NCBI GenBank assembly: GCA_016703765.1
Contig: JADJBL010000001.1
Location: forward strand, 62,001 to 126,000
From: Saprospirales bacterium
GTDB taxonomy: Bacteria > Bacteroidota > Bacteroidia > Chitinophagales > Saprospiraceae
Length of the DNA: 64,000 bases
Reading direction: 5' to 3'
The translations under genes were made by a program, and so were the position numbers. Below, piece after piece: positions 1 through 8,720 of the stretch. The first letter of the stretch is position 1. The number at the start of each line of letters is the position of its first letter. The notes beneath the pieces were generated by a model that saw nothing but the letters and a program-made list of their open reading frames with translations, did not search any database and was not told the DNA's origin.

Positions 1-15
1 GAATAGGCGGTGCAT

Positions 16-49
16 GGCTGGAGTTTTGAAAAAAGAGAAAAGAAAATGG
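16..49. repeat. 34-bp direct repeat, copy 1
   Basis: This 34-base stretch, from GGCTGGAGTTTTG through GAAAATGG, recurs without a mismatch at 5487-5520 in the same orientation. The two copies bracket the orphan antitoxin and the following secreted-protein operon. Neither copy lies in a convincing gene. It may be a scar of an insertion or a dispersed repeat, but no target duplication or transposase is visible. Confidence 0.7.
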
Positions 50-93
50 AACACCAATCGCAATATCTGCTAACCAGATCAGATACTCAATAG

Positions 94-1113
94 TTAATCA
101 TCAAGCAACCAAAACCCATATTTGTAGCTGATCACTCCTTTCTGTTCCCTGCAATCCAGCCACCCTTTCTCCCGATGGCTGAGTTGGATAATTTCAGCAG
201 TTGTAGCCCTTTCAAAGCGCTTAACTACGTGGTCCAAGGTTTTGGTCTCCCCTTTAGAGAGCGAGGAGAAGTCGGCCTTTTCTCCAGCCTGAAATCGTTC
301 GCCTAACTTCTCCCAATTGCTATTTTCCTGATAAGCAATATGAATAGCGCCTCTTTTCCGGGCCTCATTAAAAAGGCCATCGAAATTATCAGGTACCGGT
401 CCCATTGCGATGGCGATGTAACGAGTTCCGCTGATTGATTGTCCGTGCTGTTTGAAATGGGAGAAATCGGCGTAAAAAAGCAGCTTACACATTTTCACCT
501 TAAACGGCTCGAGATGCTGGGCCAGGTAAGCTGTCATGGCGCAAAACTTTTGCATATTGGGTCGGCGATAACCTGTATCCAAACCGGGGCGGAGCTCTTC
601 ATAAAGGTACCGCTCTAACAGGGGAGGTAGCGGTTCCAACTCCCCATTTTCCAAGGCTTTTATCCGGTCCAGGATATTTTTCCGCTCCCGGTCTTTCAGG
701 CAATCGCTTAGCTCAGTAAGCCGCCGGAACTCCCCCGGGTCGGCTGAAAGCTGAATGAGTCGGCCGTTGGAGATACTGGGGACTTCTCCTGCTTCATAAT
801 TACGGTACCCATTGGCGCCAAAGCCGAGAATTTCGCTCATTTTGGCAGCCGAAACTCCATATCGCTCCCGAATTTGTGCAATCTCATCCGGAAATGGAAG
901 GCGGTGCCGCTCGCGGTATTGGTTATACACCTGTTCCAGGTTGAGGTGCAACAGATCTTCCGTCTCAAATGTCTCCCCGCTGTCTTCACACAGATAATAA
1001 TGGTAAAGAATGGGGAAATCTTCTTTGCGAAATTGGAGAATGCGTTCCTCCTGCACTAAACTCATGGGTTTTCCGGTTATGGGGCTGTTTTTCATATAGC
1101 TTTTGGTTGACAC
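94..1113 (-). CDS. MqsA-like HTH / Panacea (SocA, DUF4065) antitoxin
   Basis: This 339-residue protein has an N-terminal MqsA-like section with an Xre-type helix-turn-helix at about residues 80-112 (SAAKMSEILGFGANGYRNYE) and a C-terminal Panacea/SocA-like domain from about 185 to 330 (KLLFYADFSHF, then AMGPVP). Panacea domains serve as chaperone-like antitoxins for many toxin types, and the HTH part normally represses the operon. In related loci the partner is an MqsR-like toxin encoded just upstream; here only an N-terminal stump of such a toxin remains at 1106-1237, so this is probably an orphan antitoxin. A 22-bp palindrome at 1294-1315 is a likely operator. The family assignment is firm; neutralising activity is inferred. 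Confidence 0.85.
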   Translation of the reverse strand: MSTKSYMKNSPITGKPMSLVQEERILQFRKEDFPILYHYYLCEDSGETFETEDLLHLNLEQVYNQYRERHRLPFPDEIAQIRERYGVSAAKMSEILGFGANGYRNYEAGEVPSISNGRLIQLSADPGEFRRLTELSDCLKDRERKNILDRIKALENGELEPLPPLLERYLYEELRPGLDTGYRRPNMQKFCAMTAYLAQHLEPFKVKMCKLLFYADFSHFKQHGQSISGTRYIAIAMGPVPDNFDGLFNEARKRGAIHIAYQENSNWEKLGERFQAGEKADFSSLSKGETKTLDHVVKRFERATTAEIIQLSHREKGWLDCREQKGVISYKYGFWLLDD

Positions 1114-1237
1114 TCAACTCCAGATCAAGGAGGGTCTGCATGTTTTTTCCGCGATCACTGCGGAAGATCAGCCCCCAAATGTCAAGTTTGGTCCGCAGTT
1201 CCGCAAGGTAGTGCTCCACATCAGCCAGGGTGGTCAT
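1106..1237 (-). pseudogene. truncated MqsR-like toxin remnant
   Basis: About 44 codons upstream of the antitoxin read MTTLADVEHYLAELRTKLDI followed by WGLIFRSDRGKN and LLDLEL. This matches the start of MqsR-like RNase toxins of Bacteroidota, which are about 105 residues long and carry an (I/F)FRDDRGKN-type signature. Homology ends where the antitoxin start codon (1113) begins, and the frame then runs on as nonsense inside the antitoxin gene to 986. The missing C-terminal 60 residues suggest a deletion that left the antitoxin alone. The family call rests on this short motif only. Confidence 0.6.
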
Positions 1238-1293
1238 TTGGTTTATCGACAGAATTAACTAAATAATGACAAGTATAAACAAAAAGTTCAAAT

Positions 1294-1315
1294 TATACAA
1301 CTTTAAAGTTGTATA
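1294..1315. promoter_or_regulatory. 22-bp perfect palindrome, probable autoregulatory operator
   Basis: The half-site TATACAACTTT is followed directly by its exact reverse complement, giving an uninterrupted 22-bp palindrome. It lies 57-78 bp before the toxin-stump start on the minus strand, where the HTH antitoxin would be expected to bind. The sequence is AT-rich and does not precede a T-run typical of a terminator for either flanking gene. Confidence 0.55.
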
Positions 1316-1455
1316 TTTTTAGTCCATAGGATTGTTGGGACTTCTACAGATCCAGTTCGGCCCGTTACTATAGAGTAAGAACTCTCCAAACTTGTAAAAC
1401 CGCAGGAGGATCACTACTTTAGGCCCCACAATCGGGAAACAGCAAATATTGGTCC

Positions 1456-1860
1456 ATGGCACGGAGGAAAAAACAGGAAGAACACAAAGAAAGCCATATT
1501 AATGGGCGATATGCCATTTTGGCGGCCTTGCTCGGAGGTCTTTTTACCATCTTCGGCATCTGGTATTCTACCCATCTGGAAGGCAGACAACCGGCTCAGG
1601 CGCCGGTAAAAAAGCCCGATATCGAAGCCTGGCTCAACCAATTGGACGAAAATCGGCCGGATTTGGCGGACTCCATCCTTCAATACCTCGATCCCGGGAT
1701 TTCGGTGATCAGCTTTGAACAGGGGGTCGCTTTCGAAGAGGGAAGACTCGATCATTTCCTGAACGCGCGGATGATCGACCCCGGGGCAAAGACCATTCAA
1801 ATTGTCAACAAAGAAGAGATGTCCAAATCGCCCGATGCACTCGAAATCATGTACAAATAA
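1456..1860 (+). CDS. hypothetical single-pass membrane protein
   Basis: This 134-residue protein has a lysine/arginine-rich start (MARRKKQEEHKE), one hydrophobic segment at about residues 19-36 (YAILAALLGGLFTIFGIW) and a soluble tail of about 95 residues. The charge pattern predicts a cytoplasmic N-terminus and an exported tail. I do not recognise the family. It is the first gene of a tight run of four (gaps of 15 and 4 bases, then a 4-base overlap), so it probably works with the secreted proteins that follow. Confidence 0.6.
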   Translation: MARRKKQEEHKESHINGRYAILAALLGGLFTIFGIWYSTHLEGRQPAQAPVKKPDIEAWLNQLDENRPDLADSILQYLDPGISVISFEQGVAFEEGRLDHFLNARMIDPGAKTIQIVNKEEMSKSPDALEIMYK

Positions 1861-1875
1861 CCCCAGGTCCTTTTT

Positions 1876-2436
1876 ATGAAAATCCTTACCCTTTCCTTCT
1901 TTCTGTTTTCCTTCCTCGCAGCTACGGCTCCCCTTTCGGCACAGGATCTTTCGAAAGAGGAGATCGAGCAGATCTTTCGGGTGAAAGTGAAGGAGAAAAT
2001 CAACCTCCTTCAACTATTCATCCAGACTATCGGCGACAAGAACACCGGCAGGGAAACCCTGAAACGCACCATCCGCTCTGCGACCGGGCTATTCTCTGAG
2101 GGAGCGACCATCGAGGTGTCCAACAAAAATGGGACGGTCGAAAGGCAATCGGTGGAGGATTACTTCTTGCATTTGTACAAGCTGCCTTACGACCAGGTGG
2201 AGATCAGCTTTGAGGACAATACCGTCGGGATGATCCGGAAAACCAACTCGGGGAACTACCAGGTGGACGGCACCATCTTCCAGCGCTTTACGGGCATCAA
2301 AAGGGGCAAAACCGTGTACAGCGATTTTACCATCAAAAACATCGAGATCGAGATCGAAAAGGTATTCGACCTCAATACCCCGAAAGGCCGGTACGAGATC
2401 GTACTCCATAATATCACCGTGGTAGAAACCCATTAG
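1876..2436 (+). CDS. hypothetical secreted protein
   Basis: A 186-residue protein with a clear signal peptide (MKILTLSFFLFSFLAAT, cleavage near PLSAQ-DL). The mature part is alpha/beta in character, and its region FSEGATIEVSNKNG to VEDYFLHLYKLP has a counterpart in the N-terminal third of the next gene (IINYFSAESVTVYND to INTYLTLLITEFPDG), which suggests that the two share a domain. It may be an NTF2-like fold, but that is a guess. It sits 15 bases after the membrane protein and 4 bases before the thrombospondin-repeat gene. Confidence 0.6.
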   Translation: MKILTLSFFLFSFLAATAPLSAQDLSKEEIEQIFRVKVKEKINLLQLFIQTIGDKNTGRETLKRTIRSATGLFSEGATIEVSNKNGTVERQSVEDYFLHLYKLPYDQVEISFEDNTVGMIRKTNSGNYQVDGTIFQRFTGIKRGKTVYSDFTIKNIEIEIEKVFDLNTPKGRYEIVLHNITVVETH

Positions 2437-2440
2437 CCTC

Positions 2441-4255
2441 ATGAACCGGTTTCGGCCCGTATTGCTCCTCCCCTTTTTTCTGAGTTTGTCCTCCATTTGC
2501 ACAGGCCAGGCTTTGTCGACTTCCGAAATAGCTTTTATCCGCACGAGAGCCGTGGAGGATCTGAAAATCCTGAATTCAAAATTTAGGGTATTCAATTTAG
2601 GAGCAAGCAATACGGACAAAAAGACAAATGCCGCCTTTTCCAGCCACAGGGGCGCGATTATCAATTATTTCAGTGCGGAGTCGGTGACGGTGTACAACGA
2701 CCTGAACCTCGGCCTGAATATCGGCGAATTTCCCACTATCAATACCTACCTGACTCTGCTGATCACCGAGTTTCCGGATGGCGTTTTACTCGAATATTTT
2801 GTAAAAACCAATCCGGTCAAGATCAGGAGAAAATCCGGAAACCAGTTTTATTGCTTCCTGCCCGTCGAGAAGACGATCCGGGGGAGAACGAGGGGCGGGA
2901 GAACCGTAGATGAGAAAGTGGACCTCGAAATGGTGTTCCTTGTTGAGTTGGACGAGAACGAAGAGTTTTCCAAGTCCTTTTTTATCGAAGCCATCCGCCT
3001 ATCCGATCTGGACGACGACGGTATCACGGACCGCAATGATGCTTGTCCGGAGGAGGCGGGGCTGGAAAAATTTCGGGGATGCCCCGATTCGGATGGCGAT
3101 GGAGTAGAGGACAGCAAAGACGAGTGCCCTTCCGATCCTTTGAAAACGAAAAAAGGGGTTTGCGGCTGTGGCGTTGCGGATAGCGACCGGGACGGGGACA
3201 AGATCCCCGACTGCATAGATAATTGCCCGGATGACCCCCAAAAAGGAACGCCGGGCAACTGCGGCTGCGGGAAATCCGACAGCGACCGGGATCAGGACAG
3301 GGTGGTGGACTGCCTGGATGGCTGTCCGGACGACAAGGACAAAAAGGCGCCCGGCTTTTGCGGCTGTGGAAAGCCGGATGTAGATACGGATGGGGACGGG
3401 GTATTGGATTGCCTGGACCGATGCCCGAAAGAAGCCGGCTCAGCCTCTCTAAAAGGCTGTCCGGACAGGGACCGCGATGGCATTGTCGACCTGGACGACC
3501 TTTGTCCCGACCGGAAGGGATCTCAAAAAGAGGGCTGCCCAACGGATTTTTCGGCATTTTCGAAAAACTTGTTTCACAACCTAAGCATCTCGGCCAGTCT
3601 TGTGAACGAATACACCTTTTTAAAGCAGGATGGGGAGAGAATTGCCGGAATCGACAATAGTTACAGCATTTTTGAATACACAGGGATCAATTCTGCAGGA
3701 CAATTCGAGTTAACTCCCATTAAAAGCAAGGCAAGCACAGACTATGAATTTTCAATCAGGACAGGGATCACCCTGGCCACAAACCATTGCCTGGGATTTG
3801 GAGTTCAATTTTCAAAGACCTCTTTTTATCGAACCAGCTTTTCCGAAGCTCCTTTTAAATTTGAGGAGGTAGGCGAAGTGCTGCCGGATGCGAGAGAATA
3901 TTTTGAGTATCACGCGCTCTCCACCGCGATAATCTATGAGCTTCAGGATGAGGAAAATCTGGTTTCGCTTTTTGGAGGGATCAATTTAAAATTCCCCGTT
4001 CTATTCTCCTACTCCAATTATGCCTATCCCTATACCGACCGGAACATTGGAAATGTAAACAAGGTCATTCCGGAATTCATACTTGGGATAACCGTCCCCA
4101 TTGCTCGCGTCGGCTTTCACTACTCCCCTTTTCGGGTTTTCAACCCCGATTACGTTCCCACCGGGTTCAGTTCCCGACCCTACGCCAATTTAACTTCCAC
4201 CTACTTTGCCATTTCCGGGGGATTTTTACTCAAATCCAGTTTATTGCCCAGATGA
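2441..4255 (+). CDS. secreted thrombospondin type 3 repeat protein with possible beta-barrel end
   Basis: This 604-residue protein has a signal peptide ending near CTGQA, an N-terminal domain resembling the preceding gene product, and then at about residues 180-365 a block of thrombospondin type 3 calcium-binding repeats (DLDDDGITDRNDACP, DSDGDGVEDSKDECP and others), some with GCG inserts. The final 230 residues have alternating aromatic/hydrophobic strands ending in FAISGGFLLKSSLLPR, compatible with an outer-membrane barrel. In other Bacteroidota such Asp-rich repeats link a periplasmic or surface domain to an OmpA-type or barrel module. No OmpA domain is visible here. The last four bases (ATGA) overlap the next gene. 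Confidence 0.7.
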   Translation: MNRFRPVLLLPFFLSLSSICTGQALSTSEIAFIRTRAVEDLKILNSKFRVFNLGASNTDKKTNAAFSSHRGAIINYFSAESVTVYNDLNLGLNIGEFPTINTYLTLLITEFPDGVLLEYFVKTNPVKIRRKSGNQFYCFLPVEKTIRGRTRGGRTVDEKVDLEMVFLVELDENEEFSKSFFIEAIRLSDLDDDGITDRNDACPEEAGLEKFRGCPDSDGDGVEDSKDECPSDPLKTKKGVCGCGVADSDRDGDKIPDCIDNCPDDPQKGTPGNCGCGKSDSDRDQDRVVDCLDGCPDDKDKKAPGFCGCGKPDVDTDGDGVLDCLDRCPKEAGSASLKGCPDRDRDGIVDLDDLCPDRKGSQKEGCPTDFSAFSKNLFHNLSISASLVNEYTFLKQDGERIAGIDNSYSIFEYTGINSAGQFELTPIKSKASTDYEFSIRTGITLATNHCLGFGVQFSKTSFYRTSFSEAPFKFEEVGEVLPDAREYFEYHALSTAIIYELQDEENLVSLFGGINLKFPVLFSYSNYAYPYTDRNIGNVNKVIPEFILGITVPIARVGFHYSPFRVFNPDYVPTGFSSRPYANLTSTYFAISGGFLLKSSLLPR

Positions 4256-5445
4256 AAAATTACTTGTTCCCGCTTCTTTGCTGTTTGGCGCTGGCATCTT
4301 GCAAGAACGACCTGAAGCTTCCGTCGCTGGAAATGTCAGAACCGGCGAGCAGCAATCATCTCATGGAGGCCGAGGTGGTCGATCAGTCGCAATGGGTTTC
4401 CGGGTCGGGCATTTTGATCGACGAAGATATATACACCCTCGAGGAGGTCGGGGAGGATATTTTTCTGGTGAAGAGGTCGGCCGAAAATTTTCAGTTCGAA
4501 AAGAAATTGCTGCTTTTTGAGAATAAGGGGCGGGCGGATTCCATTTATGTGCCTTCTTTTTGCACAATAAAGGATAGCCCTCCTAATAGCCTTTTTCTAT
4601 ATTTTCCGGCCGTTATAGGTTCTGCCCCCCCTCCGCGATCGAGATCGTCCTCCTGGTGGACAAAGAGGAACTGGCCCTTCTGGACTCCATCCACACGCGG
4701 TTTCAGGTTAAGAACATCGAGATAATGCCCCCCGACACGTTGCTCGTCCTGAAATCGGTTCTGCCGCAGCCCAAAACCGCCCTAATTGAAAAATACGTCC
4801 GTTCCGGCGATACCCTGGCATTGGCAGGCAGCAAGGTATTGCCCAATTTATTAGCGCATTCGCTTAATCGTCTGACTGGCGCCGGGGATTCCTACCTTAT
4901 CCAAAGCAACCTGGGGGGTATTCCACCTGTCCTCCTACGATTCGCAATTCAACGAAACCTGGATTCGGAATATCACGGAAGACAGCATTAGCTCATTTTC
5001 TGTCCCCATTTCACAGCAATTGGGTTCTCCCTATCTGGTCGCCGCGAATAGTCGCCTCCTTCTTTCCTTCGACCTGGCCGATGGCGCGCTTCGCTCCCAG
5101 TTCCTCCTTCCTGCGCATGTCACGCTCAGGCAGGGAGTCATGCGCGACGACACCTTGTTGGTCTGCGGATACACCAAAGAAGATATCCCCAACACCAACC
5201 TGGGATACGGCGTCGTGGGTAAGGTACCCCTGGTCGACGGGATATTCCAGGCTCCGGTTCTCCACACCTTCGGCGCTTCCGACACTTTTTCATCCGTCCA
5301 CGGCATTCAAGTCGCAGGAGATAAGCTGATCTGCACGGGGCGAACGGAGGCGTTTTTTTTGCCTGTTTCCCCGATTTATCAGCTCGACGAAGGGGTTGCG
5401 AGCGGGGATTCGAGGGCCTGGTGGTTTAGGGTGGGGGGGATGTAG
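4252..5445 (+). CDS. lipoprotein of unknown function, split by two frameshifts
   Basis: The gene starts with a lipoprotein signal (MKNYLFPLLCCLALASC) and reads through three frames in turn: 4252 to about 4625, then about 4632-4912, then about 4918-5445. Each break falls on a homopolymer, C7 at 4625-4631 and G6 at 4912-4917. Adding one C and one G restores a single frame of roughly 397 residues. The content (WVSGSGILIDEDIYTLEEVG, LLVCGYTKEDIPN, VHGIQVAGDKLICTGR) resembles a repeat-based propeller, but I cannot name a family. It is the last gene of the four-gene operon. The breaks are more likely read errors than real mutations, though phase variation at the runs cannot be excluded. Confidence 0.55.
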
Positions 5446-5486
5446 AGGGATTGAATTTGGCCAAATGCAGTGACAAGACAGTGCCC

Positions 5487-5520
5487 GGCTGGAGTTTTGA
5501 AAAAAGAGAAAAGAAAATGG
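5487..5520. repeat. 34-bp direct repeat, copy 2
   Basis: This is identical to positions 16-49 and lies 5,471 bp downstream in the same orientation, in the gap between the lipoprotein gene and the DUF2167 gene. Confidence 0.7.
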
Positions 5521-5587
5521 CCCCTACAAGGTAAAAAAATTGGTTTTAGCTCACTATAAGGTTTGCGGATGGCTTGGGTAGCAGGTC

Positions 5588-5618
5588 TTTGTCCGTTCCG
5601 AAAACTTCTTTATTTTTG
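5588..5618 (+). promoter_or_regulatory. Bacteroidota-type promoter of the DUF2167 gene
   Basis: TTTG at 5588-5591, a 19-base spacer and TATTTTTG at 5611-5618 match the Bacteroidota housekeeping consensus (-33 TTTG, -7 TAnnTTTG). The expected start of transcription near 5625 leaves a leader of about 22 bases before the ATG at 5648. Confidence 0.6.
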
Positions 5619-5647
5619 GTAATCATAAACTTTTAAAACCCTTTATT

Positions 5648-6604
5648 ATGAAACTAAAGCCCTATTTCCTGGCATTACTCTGCCTCCTCCCCGCCTTTCA
5701 GGCCATCGCCTCCGAGCCGGACAGCACCAAAACGGAAGCCGAATTGGCAGACGAAGCTTTGTACCGTGCTTACGAAGCATTTGCCGATAGCCTGGAGCAA
5801 ACTTTTCAATATAAGACCGGCCAGGTTACTATCGGAAATGATCTGGCCATCATCGACGTGCCTGCCGGGTTCAAATTTCTCGACGGCGCGACGAGCGAGA
5901 CCATCCTCACCGAGGTGTATGGCAATCCGCCCAGCGAGGAGGGATACGAATCGCTGGGCATGCTGCTTCCGGCGCGATACTCCCCCATGGACGACTCCAG
6001 CTACGTGATCGACATAACCTTCTACGACGAGGGCTATATCGACGACTCCGACGCTAAAAAACTCGATTTCGACGAGTTGCTTGAAACGATGCAACAGGAT
6101 ACGCGCGACGCCAATCCGGAGCGCATCGAAATGGGTTATCCGCCCTTTGAGCTTATCGGCTGGGCTTCGCCCCCGTTTTACGATGCGGAGCACAAAAAGC
6201 TGCATTGGGCCAAGGAGCTAAGATTCGGGGCTAACGACGAAGCGCACGTCCTCAATTACAATATCCGGATACTCGGCCGCCGGGGCTACCTGCAATTGAA
6301 CGTGATCGGGGAGATGTACCACCTCAATCAGGTGAAGCGGGAGATCGGTCCCATCCTGGAGAGCGTCAACTTCCTTTCGGGCCATACCTACAAGGATTTC
6401 GACCCCAAACTCGACCAGGTAGCCGCCTACGGCATCGGCGGACTCATCGCCGGAAAAATGCTGCTCAAGGCCGGCCTCCTGGCAAAATTAGGGCTCATCC
6501 TAGCCAAATCCTGGAAACTGATCTTGATCGCATTGGTAGGTGGCGGCGCTTTGGTGAGGAGGTTTTTGGGGAAGAGGGAGAAGGAGGGAGGAGATCAGGC
6601 GTAG
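5648..6604 (+). CDS. DUF2167 membrane-anchored protein
   Basis: This 318-residue protein has a signal peptide (cleaved near AIASEP) and a DUF2167 body: VPAGFKFLDG, then YGNPP, DEGYIDDSDA, GWASPPFYD, and LNYNIRILGRRGYLQLNVIG. The C-terminal 60 residues hold one or two hydrophobic helices (GGLIAGKMLLKAGLLAKLGL, LILIALVGGGALV) followed by a basic tail, so the domain is probably displayed outside the inner membrane. The family is common in Gram-negative bacteria but its function is unknown. It stands alone with its own promoter at 5588-5618. Confidence 0.85.
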   Translation: MKLKPYFLALLCLLPAFQAIASEPDSTKTEAELADEALYRAYEAFADSLEQTFQYKTGQVTIGNDLAIIDVPAGFKFLDGATSETILTEVYGNPPSEEGYESLGMLLPARYSPMDDSSYVIDITFYDEGYIDDSDAKKLDFDELLETMQQDTRDANPERIEMGYPPFELIGWASPPFYDAEHKKLHWAKELRFGANDEAHVLNYNIRILGRRGYLQLNVIGEMYHLNQVKREIGPILESVNFLSGHTYKDFDPKLDQVAAYGIGGLIAGKMLLKAGLLAKLGLILAKSWKLILIALVGGGALVRRFLGKREKEGGDQA

Positions 6605-6625
6605 GGGTGATTATTGAAAACAGGG

Positions 6626-6657
6626 TTGCTTTTTTTCATTTTGTTCAGTTATATTTG
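6626..6657 (+). promoter_or_regulatory. Bacteroidota-type promoter of the AbiE fusion gene
   Basis: TTG at 6626-6628 and TATATTTG at 6650-6657 are separated by 21 bases and fit the -33/-7 consensus. Transcription would start near 6664, upstream of an ATG at 6702 that would be the natural start of the next gene if one A were restored after it. Confidence 0.5.
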
Positions 6658-6796
6658 TTTGTACTAAATTTTAGAACAAATTGATTTTTCGAACAACAAA
6701 AATGAAATCGTGCAACTTTCCCTGACTACTCTGGAAACCTAATCCGGTTGGCAAGCATCCTGGTTACCTTCCAGGCAGGGAGGATTTGACGGCTGT

Positions 6797-8464
6797 TTGC
6801 GGTTGGACCGGGAAGGGAAAGCCGTTGAATTGGAGGCAGAGGTAAAAAGTACTGCGTTATCCAGTCACCTACCCCGACTGTTACAACAGAAGGAGTTAAA
6901 TCCAAACTTCATTCTCATTGCAGGCCGTATCAGTATGGAATTCATGGAGAAGCTAAAAGTATTGGGTATCAACTATCTGGAAAGTGGGGGGAATGCATGG
7001 ATCAATGCGAAGGGCCTATTCCTTCTGATTGAAGGCAAAAAAGGCGGCTTGGCTTTGGAACGCAAGCATTTGTTTACCAATGCCTCCATTCAACTGATTT
7101 TTCATTTGCTCGTCAAGGCCGAACTCCTTACGCATCCATATCGGAACATAGTCGCTGCAACGGGATCTAGCCTGGACAATATTTCCAGGACCATTCATTC
7201 GCTTCGGGAAAATGGCTACCTGACCCCATTGCAAAAAGGAGGTTATGTCTTTTCCAATAAAGCGGGGTTGATCGAACGTTGGATCCCCGAATACGGGGAA
7301 AGGCTTAAGCCAAAATTGCTGATGGGCCAATTTCGTTTCTTGAAGGACGATCGATGGGAAGATATTAACCTGGATACGAAAAAGACCCTCTGGGGGGGCG
7401 AACCTGCAGCGGATAAACTGCTGCATTCCCTCCGTCCGGAAGTTTTTACTATTTACACCAAGGAGAGCCGGCAGGAACTCGTCAAAAACTACAGGATGGT
7501 TTCCGATCCGAACGGCCCGGTAAAAGTATATCAGATATTCTGGGATCCGGCTTTCTTAGACCATAATGAAACTGTCCCGGAGTTGTTGATTTATGCCGAT
7601 TTACTTCTTTCGGGCAGCCCCCGGAATGTGGAAGTGGCCAAAAATTTGTTCGATGCAGAAAAAGGAATTATTCTTCCACCAATGGAGCGGGTGCTGCGTG
7701 AACACGGCCTGGATTTCTATATTCTGGGCGGCTTGGCCCGTGACATTCATTTTACGATGGAAGGGGTAAAGTCTCTCCGGATAACCCGGGATATCGACAT
7801 TGCGGCATTTATCCCCGATCCTGCGGATTTTGACAAGCTTATTGCGGAATTAGTACTGCGGGAGAGCTTTGTGAAAGTCTCTGGTAACCCCGTCAGGCTT
7901 CGGCATCCGGCAGGTGTTGTGGTCGATGTCTTGCCTTTTAATGAGATGACCTCATTCGATTCGGATATGGTCCGGTTTGGTCCGGCCTTCGCCAGCTTCA
8001 ACCTGAAAGGATTACACGAAGTGTATCATTTTGGTACTGATGAAATTTCCTTCGAAGAGGACCATCGTTACAAGGTCACTACCCCGGAATCGATTATCCT
8101 GCTGAAATTCCTCGCCTATGAGGACAAACCGGAATGGCGGCAAAAGGATCTGGAAGACATTGGCATGCTTTTGAAATATTATTTCGATTTGAATGATAGA
8201 GACATATACGACAATCATAATGACCTCTTTAAGGAGGAGCGCGAACTGGAATCCATCTCTGCGCAGGTGATCGGGAGGAAGATCAGGCATTCTCTTTTAT
8301 CAAACGATGCGTTGTTCAATTCCTTCAAGGGGATTTTGGAAAAACATAGTAGGGACCTATCTTCCACTCCAATCTCGATCCTTTCCCGCCAGATGAGCAA
8401 ACCAGCAGAGGAGGTAAGCAGCCTTTTGCTGGAGATTCGGGAAGGGCTTTTGGAGGAAAGGTAA
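6797..8464 (+). CDS. AbiEi-type antitoxin fused to AbiEii-like nucleotidyltransferase
   Basis: The open frame (TTG start) gives 555 residues. Residues 1-285 match the AbiEi_2 family: an EAEVKS motif, a winged-helix stretch near 95-155, GGEPAADKLLHSLRPEVFTIYT, and PELLIYADLLLSG. Residues 290-555 carry a nucleotidyltransferase core, GGLARDI at 311-317 and RITRDIDIA at 328-336, as in AbiEii toxins. Antitoxin and toxin of a type IV system, normally two genes, are therefore one protein here. The true start lies upstream: the same frame reads NEIVQLSLTTLET, then a TAA at 6740-6742, then SGWQ up to FDG. An ATG at 6702 joins this frame if one A is added. The TAA may be a real nonsense mutation or an error. 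A long inverted repeat follows at 8494-8555. Confidence 0.7.
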   Translation: MRLDREGKAVELEAEVKSTALSSHLPRLLQQKELNPNFILIAGRISMEFMEKLKVLGINYLESGGNAWINAKGLFLLIEGKKGGLALERKHLFTNASIQLIFHLLVKAELLTHPYRNIVAATGSSLDNISRTIHSLRENGYLTPLQKGGYVFSNKAGLIERWIPEYGERLKPKLLMGQFRFLKDDRWEDINLDTKKTLWGGEPAADKLLHSLRPEVFTIYTKESRQELVKNYRMVSDPNGPVKVYQIFWDPAFLDHNETVPELLIYADLLLSGSPRNVEVAKNLFDAEKGIILPPMERVLREHGLDFYILGGLARDIHFTMEGVKSLRITRDIDIAAFIPDPADFDKLIAELVLRESFVKVSGNPVRLRHPAGVVVDVLPFNEMTSFDSDMVRFGPAFASFNLKGLHEVYHFGTDEISFEEDHRYKVTTPESIILLKFLAYEDKPEWRQKDLEDIGMLLKYYFDLNDRDIYDNHNDLFKEERELESISAQVIGRKIRHSLLSNDALFNSFKGILEKHSRDLSSTPISILSRQMSKPAEEVSSLLLEIREGLLEER

Positions 8465-8493
8465 AAGTTCTTTAATATTCGTCGATTTCTTGG

Positions 8494-8555
8494 GGTTTGT
8501 TCACAAAATTTGGGCGTTCACAAAAATGTGAACGCCTAATTTTAATGAACAAACC
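8494..8555. repeat. 62-nt imperfect palindrome, terminator or operator
   Basis: The core is GGCGTTCACA at 8513-8522, a four-A loop and the exact complement at 8527-8536. An outer arm GGTTTGTTCA at 8494-8503 pairs with 8546-8555, with AT-rich partly matching sequence between. The core is about 50 bases past the AbiE fusion and could end transcription, but the outer arms make it larger than a normal terminator. It could equally be an operator for the degraded gene that follows. Confidence 0.5.
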
Positions 8556-8567
8556 AGGAGCCAATTC

Positions 8568-8678
8568 CAAGGCCTGCTACTAGATGAGGGCGGACACCTG
8601 TACCCCGTCGAGGTCAAATCCGGCCGGACGATCAACAAATCCTACTCCTCCGGTACCAGCGACATATTCGGTTTGTAG
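8568..8678 (+). pseudogene. C-terminal fragment of a DUF4143 AAA ATPase
   Basis: The frame reads GLLLDEGGHLYPVEVKSGRT and continues to a TAG at 8676. PVEVKSG with the preceding LLLDEGG is the typical end of DUF4143 ATPases, whose PD-(D/E)xK-like domain sits at the C-terminus. No AAA part is present upstream, so this is a relic of roughly 36 codons. A second, unrelated relic of the same family lies at 11809-12150. Confidence 0.6.
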
Positions 8679-8720
8679 GGCTTTAAAGCCAGCCAGTCGG
8701 GCATGGTGACGGAGGCGCCG

